Of a stretch of 64,000 bases of DNA, positions 1 to 9,900 are shown in pieces. This stretch comes from Verrucomicrobiota bacterium (GTDB lineage: Bacteria > Verrucomicrobiota > Verrucomicrobiia > CAIQCK01): contig JACRQF010000006.1 of NCBI GenBank assembly GCA_016222825.1, positions 1 to 64,000 of the forward strand. Reading direction: 5' to 3'. Made by a program: the position numbers and the translations under genes. The notes beneath the pieces were generated by a model that was not told where the DNA came from, did no database searches, and was given only the letters and a program-made list of their open reading frames with translations. How positions within the stretch are numbered: position 1 is the first letter of the stretch; every line of letters starts with the position of its first letter.

Positions 1-774
1 GCCGCGCCGGAGGTGGACTGGTGGCGGCTTCACGTGGGAAGGTTCTCAACGGAGATCAGCTACACCAACCGTGTGCTGGGCGCGACCAACTTTGTGGCGC
101 AGTTCTACGGCGGCACGCTGCAGGCAGGGCAGGCGAGTTTCGATCTCGGCCAGACCCAGATGCACTACCAGGCGTCGCTGCGGTTCGACGACGTGAAGAA
201 CGGCGGCGAACTGCTAAAGGCAATGTTCGGTTATGCACAGGTCAGCGGCATGTTCCAAGGCAACGTGCGCGCGTCGGGCGTCTGGGGACAGGAAAACACG
301 ATCCATGCCGTCGGCGACCTCCACATCGTCGGCAGTCGCCTCTGGACCATCCCGATTTTTGGCGCGCTCTCGACGCGGCTCGGTTTGTTGTTCCCGAACC
401 GCTTCACCAATCCGCCGGCGACCGACATAGACACGACATTCCTGGTGGACAAAGGCTACGTTCACCTGCCCGATCCGAACAGCCGCGAGCCGGTCCTCAT
501 TCGGGCCTCGCCGCATCGCATGACCGGCCGCGGGCGGTGGAAGATTCATGGCAACCTCGAGTTCCGCGTGCTGGCGCACATCATGGGCGAGGGCGGAATC
601 CTGATGTTGCCTTTGTTGCCGGTGAAAGCGGTCGTGCTGGACCCGCTCACCAAGGCGTTCGAGATGGAGCTGACCGGTCCGCTCTCCAATCCCCAGTGGT
701 GGCCGCGCTGGCTGCCATCTCCCGGCAAGGGAGAGGAAAAGAAGCAACCCGCGCCGCCCGCCTCGCAACCATGA
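1..774 (+). CDS. AsmA/TamB-like C-terminal fragment (5' end outside window)
   Basis: The reading frame is open from base 1, so this is the last 257 residues of a longer protein. It is rich in alternating beta-strand patterns with WG, GN and GxG turns (GVWGQENTIHAVGDLHI, GRGRWKIHGNLEFRV), and ends in a Pro/Lys-rich tail. This resembles the C-terminal part of AsmA/DUF3971/TamB-type envelope proteins, which bridge inner and outer membranes and take part in lipid transport. The stop (TGA, 772-774) overlaps the ATG of the next gene in an ATGA arrangement, so the two are probably translationally coupled. The family call rests on strand pattern and composition only; the N-terminal anchor lies outside the window. 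Confidence 0.55.
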   Translation, partial: AAPEVDWWRLHVGRFSTEISYTNRVLGATNFVAQFYGGTLQAGQASFDLGQTQMHYQASLRFDDVKNGGELLKAMFGYAQVSGMFQGNVRASGVWGQENTIHAVGDLHIVGSRLWTIPIFGALSTRLGLLFPNRFTNPPATDIDTTFLVDKGYVHLPDPNSREPVLIRASPHRMTGRGRWKIHGNLEFRVLAHIMGEGGILMLPLLPVKAVVLDPLTKAFEMELTGPLSNPQWWPRWLPSPGKGEEKKQPAPPASQP

Positions 775-2210
775 CAACCACCGGACAAGTTCTCCTTCGC
801 CGCCTCGCCCTGTTCGCCGCTTTCGCTGCGACGTGGCCGGCATTGCTCGGCGCCGATGTTCTGCCGAAAATCCGTGTCGCTGCCGGCGGACGGACGTTCG
901 CCACCGACGCGGGCAAGCCGTTCGTGCCGCTTGGCATCAACTACTACCGGCCCGGCACCGGTTGGGCGCCGCAGGTATGGAAACAGTTCGACGCTGAGGC
1001 GACGCGGCGGGACTTCGCCCGGCTGCGCGAGATGGGCGGCAACTGCGTCCGAGTCTTCATCAGCTTCGGCTCGTTCTACTCAAAGCCGGGCGCGCTCGAT
1101 GACGACGGACTGAAGAAGTTCGACCAATTCCTCGCGCTCGCCGAGGAGGCTGGCCTCTACGTCCATCCGACGGGGCCGGACCATTGGGAGACATTGCCGG
1201 AGTGGGCGCGCACCGATCACTTCGCCAACGAAGCGTTCCTGTGCGCACTGGCGGATTTCTGGAAGCTCTTTGCGGCGCGCTATCGCGGGCGCAGCGTCAT
1301 CTTCGCCTACGACCTCAAGAACGAACCAGCGGTCGGCTGGGACAGCGCCGACATGCGCTCGCGCTGGAACGCGTGGCTGAAGCAGCACTACGGTTCGTCT
1401 GCCGACGCCGCGAAAACGTGGGGCGTGGACGCGGCGACTCTGAAGTGGGGCGAGGTTGCCGTGCCGCCGAGGAAAGACGCGCCGGGCAGCCGGCTGTTGC
1501 TCGATTATCAGCAGTTCCGCGACGAACGCGCCGACGACTGGACGCGGCGGCAGGCGGCGGCAATCAAGGCAGCCGATCCCCGGGCGTTGGTGACCGTCGG
1601 TCTGCTACAATCATCCGTGCCGGCATCGGGCGGCGGCTCGCATTGGCCAGCGTTCCGTCCGTCGCGGCAGGCGAAGTTCCTCGATTTCCTCGAAGTCCAT
1701 TTCTATCCGAACGCCGGCGGCCTCTACGACTACACGAAGCCGGAGGACGAGGCGCGCAACCTCGCCTATCTCGAAAGCGTCGTGCGCGAGGTGGCCGCGC
1801 CGGGCAAGCCGGTGGTGCTGGCGGAATTCGGCTGGTATGGCGGCGGCGCGATGCGGCTCCGGAACGGCAAGCTCTCCGCGCCTGCCACCGAGGAGCAGCA
1901 GGCGCGTTGGTGCCGCCGCGCAGTGGAAACGACCGCGGGCCTCGCGTGCGGTTGGTTGAACTGGGGTTTCCACGATCATCCGCAGGCCAACGATTGCAGC
2001 CAACTCACCGGTCTGCTGACTGTGGACGGCAAGCTCAAAGCCTGGGGCGCGGAGTTTCAGAAACTCGCCACGCGTTTCTGCGGACGCGAAATTCCACCGG
2101 CGAGGCTCGGTTCTCGGCCTGCGCTGGATTGGGACCGCTGCATCACGAGCGCCAAGGCCGCGCAGGAATTCCGCGAGGCGTATCTGAATGCGTTCACGGC
2201 CGGCAGGTGA
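771..2210 (+). CDS. Secreted GH5-like (cellulase superfamily) glycoside hydrolase
   Basis: A 479-residue protein starting at the ATG that overlaps the previous stop; the open frame further upstream is only a shadow of the first gene. The N-terminus (about residues 1-28) is a signal peptide with two Arg and a hydrophobic core. The body is a TIM-barrel glycosidase: FVPLGINYYRP opening strand, then DLKNEPAVGW with the NE acid/base pair, and LAEFGWYGGG carrying the likely nucleophile Glu. This is the usual clan GH-A layout, as in GH5 or beta-galactosidase-like enzymes. Substrate is not evident. It is followed after 10 bases by a second exported hydrolase, suggesting one transcript. Confidence 0.75.
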   Translation: MTTTGQVLLRRLALFAAFAATWPALLGADVLPKIRVAAGGRTFATDAGKPFVPLGINYYRPGTGWAPQVWKQFDAEATRRDFARLREMGGNCVRVFISFGSFYSKPGALDDDGLKKFDQFLALAEEAGLYVHPTGPDHWETLPEWARTDHFANEAFLCALADFWKLFAARYRGRSVIFAYDLKNEPAVGWDSADMRSRWNAWLKQHYGSSADAAKTWGVDAATLKWGEVAVPPRKDAPGSRLLLDYQQFRDERADDWTRRQAAAIKAADPRALVTVGLLQSSVPASGGGSHWPAFRPSRQAKFLDFLEVHFYPNAGGLYDYTKPEDEARNLAYLESVVREVAAPGKPVVLAEFGWYGGGAMRLRNGKLSAPATEEQQARWCRRAVETTAGLACGWLNWGFHDHPQANDCSQLTGLLTVDGKLKAWGAEFQKLATRFCGREIPPARLGSRPALDWDRCITSAKAAQEFREAYLNAFTAGR

Positions 2211-2220
2211 GGAAGATACT

Positions 2221-3084
2221 ATGAATATGACCCGACGAACTTTCATCGCCAGCGCGACCGCTGCGTGTGTCGCGCCGTGCCTGCGCGCGGAAGAAAAACC
2301 GGCGACGACAACGGGCCTCGACTTCCCGCTGATGGACTTTCACGTCCACCTCGACAAGAGCACGATTGACGCGGTGCTGGCGCTGCCGCAAGCGCGCGGC
2401 GTCAAGTTCGGCATCGTCGAGCACGCCGGCACAAAGGAGAACGACTACCCGGTCGTCCTCAGCAACGACGCGGAACTGAAGGGCTATCTCGACATGCTCG
2501 CCGGCAAGCCGGTTTTCCGCGGCGTGCAGGCGGAGTGGATTGACTGGACGAGCGGCTTCTCGACGCAGGCGCTGGCGAAGCTCGACTATGTGCTCACGGA
2601 CACGATGACGTTTCCCGGCAAGGACGGCCGGCGCACCAAGCTCTGGCTCAAGGACGTGGAATCGCTCGTGGATATGGCCGACAAACAGGTGTTCATGGAT
2701 CGTTTCGTGGACTGGCACGTGAAGATCATCTCGGAACAGCCGATTGACATCCTCGGCAACACCTCCTGGCTGCCCGCGCCGCTCGCCGCCGATTACGACG
2801 CATTCTGGACGCCCGCGCGCATTCGGAAGGTCGTGGACGCGGCGGTGAAGCATCGCGTCGCCTTGGAGATCAGCAGCAGCTACAAGCTGCCGAAACTGCC
2901 GTTCCTGAAGATCGCCAAGGCCACCGGCGTGAAGTTTTCTTTCGGCTCCAACGGCCGCTATCCGAAGATGGGCCTGCTGGATTACTCCATCGCGACGGCA
3001 AAGGAACTCGGCCTAAAGCGCAGCGATATGTTCGTGCCTGCCCCGGATGGTGAAAAGGCGGTGCAGCGTTGGAAGCGCGGCTGA
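2221..3084 (+). CDS. Tat-exported PHP-like metal-dependent hydrolase
   Basis: A 287-residue protein. The ATG at 2221 is preferred over an in-frame upstream codon because a GAGGAAG ribosome site lies just before it and because it places the twin-arginine signal (MTRRTFIASATAAC) at the N-terminus. After the signal comes LMDFHVHLD, the His-x-His metal motif typical of PHP and amidohydrolase barrels, and near the end KFSFGSNGRYPKMG, similar to the last strand of PHP enzymes. Probably a periplasmic phosphoesterase or amidohydrolase; the substrate is unknown. It lies ten bases after the GH5-like gene and is likely co-transcribed with it. Confidence 0.65.
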   Translation: MNMTRRTFIASATAACVAPCLRAEEKPATTTGLDFPLMDFHVHLDKSTIDAVLALPQARGVKFGIVEHAGTKENDYPVVLSNDAELKGYLDMLAGKPVFRGVQAEWIDWTSGFSTQALAKLDYVLTDTMTFPGKDGRRTKLWLKDVESLVDMADKQVFMDRFVDWHVKIISEQPIDILGNTSWLPAPLAADYDAFWTPARIRKVVDAAVKHRVALEISSSYKLPKLPFLKIAKATGVKFSFGSNGRYPKMGLLDYSIATAKELGLKRSDMFVPAPDGEKAVQRWKRG

Positions 3085-3108
3085 CCGCACCGGGCGCAGA
3101 ATTTTCTA

Positions 3109-3136
3109 GTGACAATGGCCCAGTTCCCGCTACTAT
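3109..3136 (+). promoter_or_regulatory. Candidate promoter of the corrinoid protein gene
   Basis: GTGACA (3109-3114), a 16-base spacer, then TACTAT (3131-3136), about 40 bases before the ATG at 3176. The boxes are reasonable but not perfect sigma-70-like matches, and a single site in GC-rich DNA can arise by chance. The start itself has a good GGAGA ribosome site at 3165-3171. Confidence 0.35.
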
Positions 3137-3175
3137 CCGCGCCAAGTTAAAACAGCATTTTACCCGGAGACAACC

Positions 3176-3808
3176 ATGAGCGAGATGCAAGAACTTACCC
3201 AAGCCATCATCAAAGGCGACCGCAACAAAGCCAAGCAACTCACACAAGCATTGCTCGACCAGAACGTCGTGCCGATGGACATCGTCGAAAAAGGACTCGT
3301 GCCCGGCATGGCCGAAGTCGGCGAGCGGTTCAAGCGCAACGAATATTTCGTCCCGGAGATGCTCATCGCCGCGCGCGCCATGAAAGAGGCGATGGCGATG
3401 CTGGAGCCGTTGCTCGCCAAGGCCGGCATCAAGCCGAAATACACCGCCATCCTCGGCACCGTCCAGGGCGACCTCCACGACATCGGTAAGAACCTCGTCG
3501 GCATGATGTGGAAGGGCGCCAACATCGGCGTCGTGGACCTCGGCTCCAACGTCACCCCCGACAAGTTCGTCAACGCCATCAAGCAGCACAACGCCCAGAT
3601 TTGCGGCCTCTCCGCGCTGCTGACCACGACCATGCCGGCGATGAAGGACACCGTCGCCGCCATCCGCAAGGCCGGACTCAATACCGTCAAGATCATCATC
3701 GGTGGCGCACCCATCACGCAGGAGTTTGCCAACGAGATTGGCGCCGACGCCTACGCCCCCGACGCCGCCAGCGGCGTGGATGTGGCGATGAAAGCGATGG
3801 CGGTCTGA
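3176..3808 (+). CDS. Corrinoid (B12-binding) methyl-carrier protein
   Basis: A 210-residue cytosolic protein with the two-domain layout of MtaC/MtbC/MtmC-type corrinoid proteins. Residues 1-88 are the helical cap (KGLVPGMAEVGERFKRNEYFVPEML), and the Rossmann-like B12 domain follows, with the cobalt-ligand motif D99-L-H101-D-I-G104 and later GLSALLTTTMPAM and IIIGGAPITQEFANEIGAD. Such proteins carry a methyl group between a substrate-specific methyltransferase and a second methyltransferase of the UroD fold. No methyltransferase is adjacent; one UroD-family gene lies 56 kb away at 59395-60636. It has its own promoter candidate and a strong terminator, so it is probably a single-gene unit. Confidence 0.9.
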   Translation: MSEMQELTQAIIKGDRNKAKQLTQALLDQNVVPMDIVEKGLVPGMAEVGERFKRNEYFVPEMLIAARAMKEAMAMLEPLLAKAGIKPKYTAILGTVQGDLHDIGKNLVGMMWKGANIGVVDLGSNVTPDKFVNAIKQHNAQICGLSALLTTTMPAMKDTVAAIRKAGLNTVKIIIGGAPITQEFANEIGADAYAPDAASGVDVAMKAMAV

Positions 3809-3828
3809 TCGCCAGCCTGTTCATTCCG

Positions 3829-3875
3829 AAAACCGAAGTTGACCGGGTGGTTCCAGCCGGCTCAACTTCGGTTTT
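3829..3875. terminator. Bidirectional hairpin terminator
   Basis: A perfect 14-bp inverted repeat: AAAACCGAAGTTGA at 3829-3842 and its complement at 3862-3875, with a 19-base loop that can pair further (CCGG/CCGG). A-rich and T-rich ends flank both sides. It lies between the convergent corrinoid gene (ends 3808) and BNR gene (ends 3881), where a two-way terminator is expected. Confidence 0.8.
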
Positions 3876-3880
3876 CGCTT

Positions 3881-6256
3881 TTATCGCAGGTCGTCTGACT
3901 GCGCCAGCTTCCATGTGTCGCCGCCGTCGGGGGACATCAGCAGCGTGCGGCGCCGGCCGAAATGGTCGTTCCGGTAGAACCAGAACGTGGACCAGTAGTC
4001 GTAGGAGAGGAACAGCCGGCCTTTCCGGTCCATCGTGAGCCGGTGGTAGAAGACGCTGTATTCCGAGAACGGCGGCATGATCAGGATGCGCGGCGGCTCC
4101 CACGGTTGGCCGGGACGCTTCCTCTGATAGGCCAGCGTCGCGTAGTGGCTCGCCGGAAAAGGCTCCATGCCCGTTTGCCAGAGCCGGAACGTCGCATGCA
4201 ACGTGTCGTCGGGGCCGCAGACCATCCCGATATAAGTCTGGTTCAGGTTCTCGACCATCGGCGCGGCCTCAGTCCATCCGCCGCCGGCGTCGTTTGGGTT
4301 CAGCGACCGAGCGTAAGGAAATGGCCGGCCGTGCGTGCCCGCGAGCGCGTGGAGAAAGCCCCGGCTGTCCATCGTGATGCTCGGCGTGTTGTGGATATCG
4401 TTGGGCGGCGCGCCGTAGCCAATGAGCGCGGGCCTGCCGAGTTTACCCGTCTCGCGGTCATACGTGGCGACAAACGCCGGCACGCCCGCGACCTTCACCT
4501 TCGGGTCGGTTGCCTCGCCCCAGATGACGTGGACTTTGCTGCCGCGCGAAACGACGGACGACGGAATGCCCGAATGCGCCGCCAACCCAATGCACTGCTT
4601 CGAAATCAGGAGTGGCTCACCCATCACGATTCCGTCGTCCACCTTCTTTGGCAGGAACAACTCCAAATCGTGAAGCGCACGCCAAAACAGTTTTGGGTCT
4701 TTGGCCGTGCGCCTGTAACGCAGAATCGGCGGCGGCCCGTCGGGAAGATTGTGGCCCGTGAACTCCTCAGTGTCGAACGAGCCGGCCCGGCCGGGAATCG
4801 CGCAGGCGGCGAACGTCTTGCCACCATCGGCCGAATGCAGCAACGACGCGCTGCCGCGAACCGTCGCGAGCGCATAGAGGTTGTTGTCCCGGTCGAACGC
4901 GATCTTCGAGCAGAGTGGGCTGGAAACATCCTTGGGCTTGAAAGCCGTCCACCGACCGTCGCGCCACGTCGCAATGCCGTTGCCAGTAATGATGAACGGC
5001 TGGTTTTTCAGATCGAAGTAAACCTGGCTCTCGGTCGGGAACTCCGGCAGGTGGCCGAATTGCTCATTCTCATGCTGGTAGGGCTTGAGCACGAGCGGCA
5101 TGACGAGCGGTTTCTTCGCCGGCGCTTCGCCCGCCTTCACCGTCAGCGTCGAGCAGGTCGAGAAGCCGGACTCGTCGAGCGGCGTCGCGCGCACGTGGCA
5201 CACGCGCGTTTCGCCAGTCGCAGGCGCCATGCAAGTCACTGTGATCGTCGTGACCTTCTTTCCGCCGAGTTTCACGCGCTCGGCAGACAACCGCGCGGGC
5301 CAATTGCCAGCGGGAACGTCCAGCGACAATTGAATCGTCCGCTCGCGCGCCGCGTCGTTGCGAACTTGCAGCGCAATCTCTTTCTGCTCGCCCGGCTGGC
5401 CATAGACCGTCCGGCTGCAAGGCGTCAACAGCCAGCGGTTTTCCAACAGCGGGAACCACGACGCGAGATCGGGCGTCCAGCAGGCGAGGTTCGGCTGGAG
5501 ATCGTGGTCATCCCATCGCGTCACGCCGTCCATATTCACAATCGCCTTCGCCGACTCGAAATGCAGCCGCCACGGCGTGGCCTCGCGCCGCTTGCTCGCG
5601 GCGAAGGAGCCGGACGCATTCCCGCTCTCACCAGGCTTCAATGCTGCGATGAGCGCACCCTTCGCGTCAAATACCTGCGGCGTAGCCGCGTCTTTCGGCA
5701 GTCCCGCCACCTCGATGTCGAATGCGCCCCGTCGCGGCATGAAGCACACGTCGCCAGCGCGCTCCGGACTCGCCAGCACGATCGGCTCCTCGTGCCGCGC
5801 GTCGCGGTGGCCGCGCGCCGTCTCGATCAGATACTTCGGGCAGTTCGAACGAAAACCCCAGACGGCGTGTTCGCCATAGCGGTCCTGCGAGAGCGTGACG
5901 TTCAGCACATAGACGCCCTTGTGCTCTACGCGCGTCGATAGCCGGCATCGCTGGGCCGGTTCCATGCCGCTGCCGCGCGGCCGGCCGTCGTCAGGAATCG
6001 TCGCCTCCTGCAACACGCGCCGATCCGGCCCGGCGAGAATCGCGCGCAACTCCACGCGCGTATCGCGCTGGTTCCGGTCGCGTTTCACGACCTCGACGGT
6101 GAGTTCGCCCGGCTCCGCCAGAAAATAGACACCGCCGCAGCCACCGAAGAGCAACTCGCCGGCTGGCGGGCTGGCTTCTGCGCGGGTGGCGGGAGGGTCC
6201 AACAACAATGCTGCCACAAACAACAGGGAGCGGAGGATGCGAAGTGTGGTTCTCAT
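3881..6256 (-). CDS. Exported BNR-4/sialidase-like beta-propeller protein
   Basis: A 791-residue protein whose start at 6256 gives a clear signal peptide (RILRSLLFVAALLL, likely cut after ATRAEA). The N-terminal half looks like strand-rich sandwich domains. The C-terminal half is a propeller with Asp-boxes: HSADGGKTF and, near the end, SPDGGDTW, plus phrases typical of BNR-4 proteins (NTPSITMDSRGFLHALAGTHG, DDTLHATFRLW). These proteins often accompany polysaccharide-degrading enzymes and may be lyases or binding proteins rather than true sialidases; no RIP or sialidase Tyr/Glu motif was recognised. It is transcribed divergently from the DUF1080 gene. Confidence 0.7.
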   Translation of the reverse strand: MRTTLRILRSLLFVAALLLDPPATRAEASPPAGELLFGGCGGVYFLAEPGELTVEVVKRDRNQRDTRVELRAILAGPDRRVLQEATIPDDGRPRGSGMEPAQRCRLSTRVEHKGVYVLNVTLSQDRYGEHAVWGFRSNCPKYLIETARGHRDARHEEPIVLASPERAGDVCFMPRRGAFDIEVAGLPKDAATPQVFDAKGALIAALKPGESGNASGSFAASKRREATPWRLHFESAKAIVNMDGVTRWDDHDLQPNLACWTPDLASWFPLLENRWLLTPCSRTVYGQPGEQKEIALQVRNDAARERTIQLSLDVPAGNWPARLSAERVKLGGKKVTTITVTCMAPATGETRVCHVRATPLDESGFSTCSTLTVKAGEAPAKKPLVMPLVLKPYQHENEQFGHLPEFPTESQVYFDLKNQPFIITGNGIATWRDGRWTAFKPKDVSSPLCSKIAFDRDNNLYALATVRGSASLLHSADGGKTFAACAIPGRAGSFDTEEFTGHNLPDGPPPILRYRRTAKDPKLFWRALHDLELFLPKKVDDGIVMGEPLLISKQCIGLAAHSGIPSSVVSRGSKVHVIWGEATDPKVKVAGVPAFVATYDRETGKLGRPALIGYGAPPNDIHNTPSITMDSRGFLHALAGTHGRPFPYARSLNPNDAGGGWTEAAPMVENLNQTYIGMVCGPDDTLHATFRLWQTGMEPFPASHYATLAYQRKRPGQPWEPPRILIMPPFSEYSVFYHRLTMDRKGRLFLSYDYWSTFWFYRNDHFGRRRTLLMSPDGGDTWKLAQSDDLR

Positions 6257-6263
6257 GATCGGA

Positions 6264-6292
6264 TTGCAAACGCCGCAACAGCGTAGCATTAT
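6264..6292 (+). promoter_or_regulatory. Candidate promoter of the DUF1080 gene
   Basis: TTGCAA (6264-6269), a 17-base spacer and CATTAT (6287-6292) in the short gap between divergent genes. The predicted transcript would start near 6299, giving a leader of about 25 bases that contains AAAGGAG before the ATG at 6324. Confidence 0.45.
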
Positions 6293-6323
6293 CACCAGCA
6301 TCTTGTGAAAGGAGAAAACTGAC

Positions 6324-6953
6324 ATGAAACATTCGATGACCGCCCGCGCCCTCTGTTGTCTCACCTTAACCGCATGTCTGCTCGCAGCCTTGCCAACAAT
6401 GGCTGCCCAGATGTGGAAACCCCTGATGGACGGCAAGACGCTCGCCGGCTGGCATCCTGTCGGCGACGGCAAGTGGACCGTCGAGGACGGCGCGTTCGTC
6501 GGCCGCGCCAAAAAGGAGAAGCTTTACGGCTTGTTGGTGAGCGACAGGCAGTTCAAGAACTTCACCGTGCGGTTCAAGTTCAAGAGCCAGACCGGCGACA
6601 GCGGCTTTTACATCCGCACGATCATCAAGGAGCCGGAGAAGGCGCACGGCCTGCAAGTCCAGGTCGGTCCGCCCAACACCGGCAGCGGTGGCATCTACGA
6701 GAGCTACGGCCGCAAGTGGATTCCCGCAAAGCCGGCTGCCGACTTCGAGAAGACGTATCTCAAGCCCGACGATTGGAACGAGATGATTATCACCGCCAAC
6801 GGCGGCCACGTCGTCGTGAAGGTCAACGGCATCACCGTTACCGAACTCAAGGACGATCCCGGCCGCCCCGAAGGCCACTTCGCCCTCCAGATGCACTCCG
6901 GCTGCGAGATGGAAGTGCGGTTCAAGGACATCGAAATCCAGGAAGCGCCGTAG
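6324..6953 (+). CDS. Exported DUF1080 (3-keto-disaccharide hydrolase-like) protein
   Basis: A 209-residue protein with a signal peptide (cut near LPTMAAQ) and a single concanavalin-like sandwich. Family landmarks are LMDGKTLAGWHPVGDGKWTV at the start, the DSGFYIRTI strand, NTGSGGIYESYGRKW, the DDWNEMIITANGGHVVVKVNG strand pair and the closing HFALQMHSGCEMEVRFKDIE. DUF1080 proteins are abundant in Verrucomicrobiota and Planctomycetota; some hydrolyse 3-keto-glycosides, others may just bind glycans. The start has a strong AAAGGAG ribosome site. It ends 5 bases before the convergent GH2 gene. Confidence 0.88.
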   Translation: MKHSMTARALCCLTLTACLLAALPTMAAQMWKPLMDGKTLAGWHPVGDGKWTVEDGAFVGRAKKEKLYGLLVSDRQFKNFTVRFKFKSQTGDSGFYIRTIIKEPEKAHGLQVQVGPPNTGSGGIYESYGRKWIPAKPAADFEKTYLKPDDWNEMIITANGGHVVVKVNGITVTELKDDPGRPEGHFALQMHSGCEMEVRFKDIEIQEAP

Positions 6954-6958
6954 TCGTC

Positions 6959-9900
6959 TTACTTCTCAACCATCACCTCAACCGTTCGGTTGGCCACGGC
7001 CAGCCGATGCGCTCCCGGCTCGCGCAGGGTCAGCTTGAAGATGAGTTCGGCGCACTTGGCGCCGCGCGCCCAGGTCCATTGGGCGTCGGCGGGTTGGCCG
7101 TCCACGAGCAACGGCACGCGGCTGCCGTCGAGGAAGGTGTCAGTAATGGCAGTAGTGACGGTGAACGTTTCGCCGGACTTGACGCAGGACTTTGAGGGTT
7201 GGAGTTTCGCGCACTTGAACGGACTCTCGACGTTCCAGCCGCCGATCTCCAGCGCCGGCTGGCCTCGGCCCGCGTCGGCGGTCGCGAAACGGGCGGTGAG
7301 TTCGCGGACTTCGCCGGGCGCGAGGCTGATGTAGTTGTCGCTCCAAAGCACGGGCACGATTTCCTCGCCGTCGGAGGCCCGCGTGATGGCGGCATGGACG
7401 AAGAAGGCGAGTTGCTTGCCGGGATTTTCCAGCTTGACGCGGGCTACCGTCTCGGCGCCTTCGGCCCGCGTCGTCATCGAGGCGCGCACGGTGACCGGCG
7501 GCAATTCCTCCAGCGCGATCAAGTCTTCCTGCCGCGGCAACTGAGTGATGTTGTATCGCGAGGGCAGCCAGTAGAAGTTGTTCGAGACGACGGCGCCCCG
7601 TCGGTCTTTGAGTTGCAGCCTGACGAAATGCACGGCCGGTCGCATGCCCGACTGGACAATGGGCGGCACGTCGAAGACTTCCTTGTAGGAGTTGGCCGGC
7701 ACGTCGGTGGTGATGCGTTTCTCCCAGCAGAGTTTTGAGGTGACGTCGTAGAGCTGCGCGGCAACCTCAAGGCCTTGTTGAACTTCGAGGCGGTGATTGA
7801 TGACGCTCACCATCGAGTCGAAGGGCGTCATCTGGACGTGCAACGGCTCGCACGCCTTTCGGATGAAGTAGAAGCTCGGCATCGGCTTGAGATACCAGTC
7901 GTAGATTTGCCATTCGACGCTGGGCCAACAGGCGGTGAGTTTCCACTCGGAGACACCGCTGGAGATGTCCCACATGCGGTGGTTGGCGGCCTCATACATG
8001 GCGCGGTGCTGGTCGGCGCTGAGCACGGCGGCACGGCGGACATAATCCACGATGCTTTTCGGCCGGCCGAAAATCCGCCGCACGGCATCGTCGAACGGCT
8101 TGAAGTAGTGGCAGGCGTCGTGATGCGCCCACGCGGCCGTCAGCGGAAAGCGGTCGCTGTCGGCGGGCGCGCTGTCGAGGTCGGGGATGAATTTGCTCAG
8201 GCTGTCCATCGGCGGCACCGAGGGCGCGCCGCTTTCCAAGATGAACATCCAGTTGCGGCTGTCGCGTATCCAACGGAAGAACTGCGCTGGCTCGACCCAA
8301 CTGTATGATTTCGGATTGTAGTCGTTCGCGCCCGTCGGCAGGTCGGCTTTGATCCACGCGGGGACGTTGGTGCGGTAGTCGGGGAACGAACCGGACGGGA
8401 TGAACAGTCGCGTGCCGTCGCGCTCGATGATTTCCTTGCGCCAGCGCAGATAGACATCCTCGCGGGTCTCGCCCTCGTTCATGGCCATGTAGAGCACGAG
8501 GCTGGGGTGGTTGCGGTAGCGTTTGATGATGTCCACCGTGCCGCGCGCGAGCAGGTCGAGGTCGGTCGGAAACCCGGAGCCGGGCTGCATCCAGTAACAA
8601 CCGTAGAAGCAGTTGCCGAACATCAGCCCGTAGCGGTCGCACAGGTCGAGGAACACGTCGGGCGGATTCGGGATGTCCTCGAAATAGATGAGGTTGATGT
8701 TGGCCTCGGTCAGGTAGCGAATCTCGGCCTCGATGCGTTTCGCGTCCCACTCGAACATGACCTCCGGCTGGATGTAGCCGCCCCGGCAAAAGATCTTCTG
8801 GCCGTTGATGAGCACGCGCAGCCCGTGCGCCCCGTCGAGCTTGTGCAGTTCCCGCGTCACCTGCCGGACGCCGAAGGTGACGGCCTTGGCGTCGGAGATT
8901 TGTTGCCCGCCACTCCGTGACGGGTTTCCCGCGACGGAGTCGCGGGCTGCGATTTCGAACTCCAGCTTGAACTCATACAAATGTTGCTCGCCGTAGTTCT
9001 TCGGCCACCAGAGTCGCGGCCTCTCCATCACCGGCTTCGGGTCCACGCGCACGAGCTTCGTCTCGTTCGGCGCAAGCTCCACCGGTTGCTCGAAACTCAC
9101 CTCCGTTCCCTCGACACGCCCCCGCAACACGCCCCGCACCGGCGACGCCATGGCGTTCGCGAGTTCCGCCGACACCTCCAGCGTGGCGCGGCTGGTGTCC
9201 GGCAGCGGCAGGCGCGTAACGACGAACGGATCGCGAATGGCAACGGGGCCGGTAAATTCCAGATACACGTCCTGCCACAACCCCGTCTGCCGGTCGGGCA
9301 CCGTCGGCGCGCAATCGTAGCCTATGGAGATCATGGGCAGCGTCACGTCCTTCATGATCTCCTTCCGATACTTCCGGTCTTTGCCGCACGGCTCGAGCTG
9401 CGTCTCCGGCACGCCCACGTGATCCACCGGATGCATCTTCACCGCGAGGCAATTCCGCCGGCCCGCACGCGCGTGCTCCGTGACATCGAAGCGATAACGC
9501 GAGAACGCGCCGACGGCCTGCTGCGCGTCGGCGATTTGTTTGCCGTTCAGCCAGATGTCGGCGCGGTAGTTCAGCCCGTTGAAGTTCAGCCAGACGCGCC
9601 GGCCAGCCACGTCCTTCGGCAGCGAGAACTCCGTGCGATACCAGTAAGGGTCCTTCCACGGGTTTCGCTTGTCGGGCAGATGACTGAACTTCGCCAGATC
9701 GTTCGTCCGGTTGAACTCGTCGGACGCATCCGGAATGCGAAAGCTGTTCAAGCCAATGCGAAAGTCCGGATAAACGCCGTTGCGGGTCAACGCACTGAGC
9801 ACCGTCGAGGGCACGCGCGTCTTCCACCAACGCTGCGGCTTGTAGTCCGTCGTCGAGACGCGCGCGCCGTCCTCCGGCACGAGCACGGACGATTGCAGCA

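Noticed and set aside
3962-5941. Long plus-strand open frame (659 codons) opposite the BNR gene
   Set aside because: It is Arg/Val-rich with no domain or signal peptide and mirrors the third-position GC of the real gene on the other strand.
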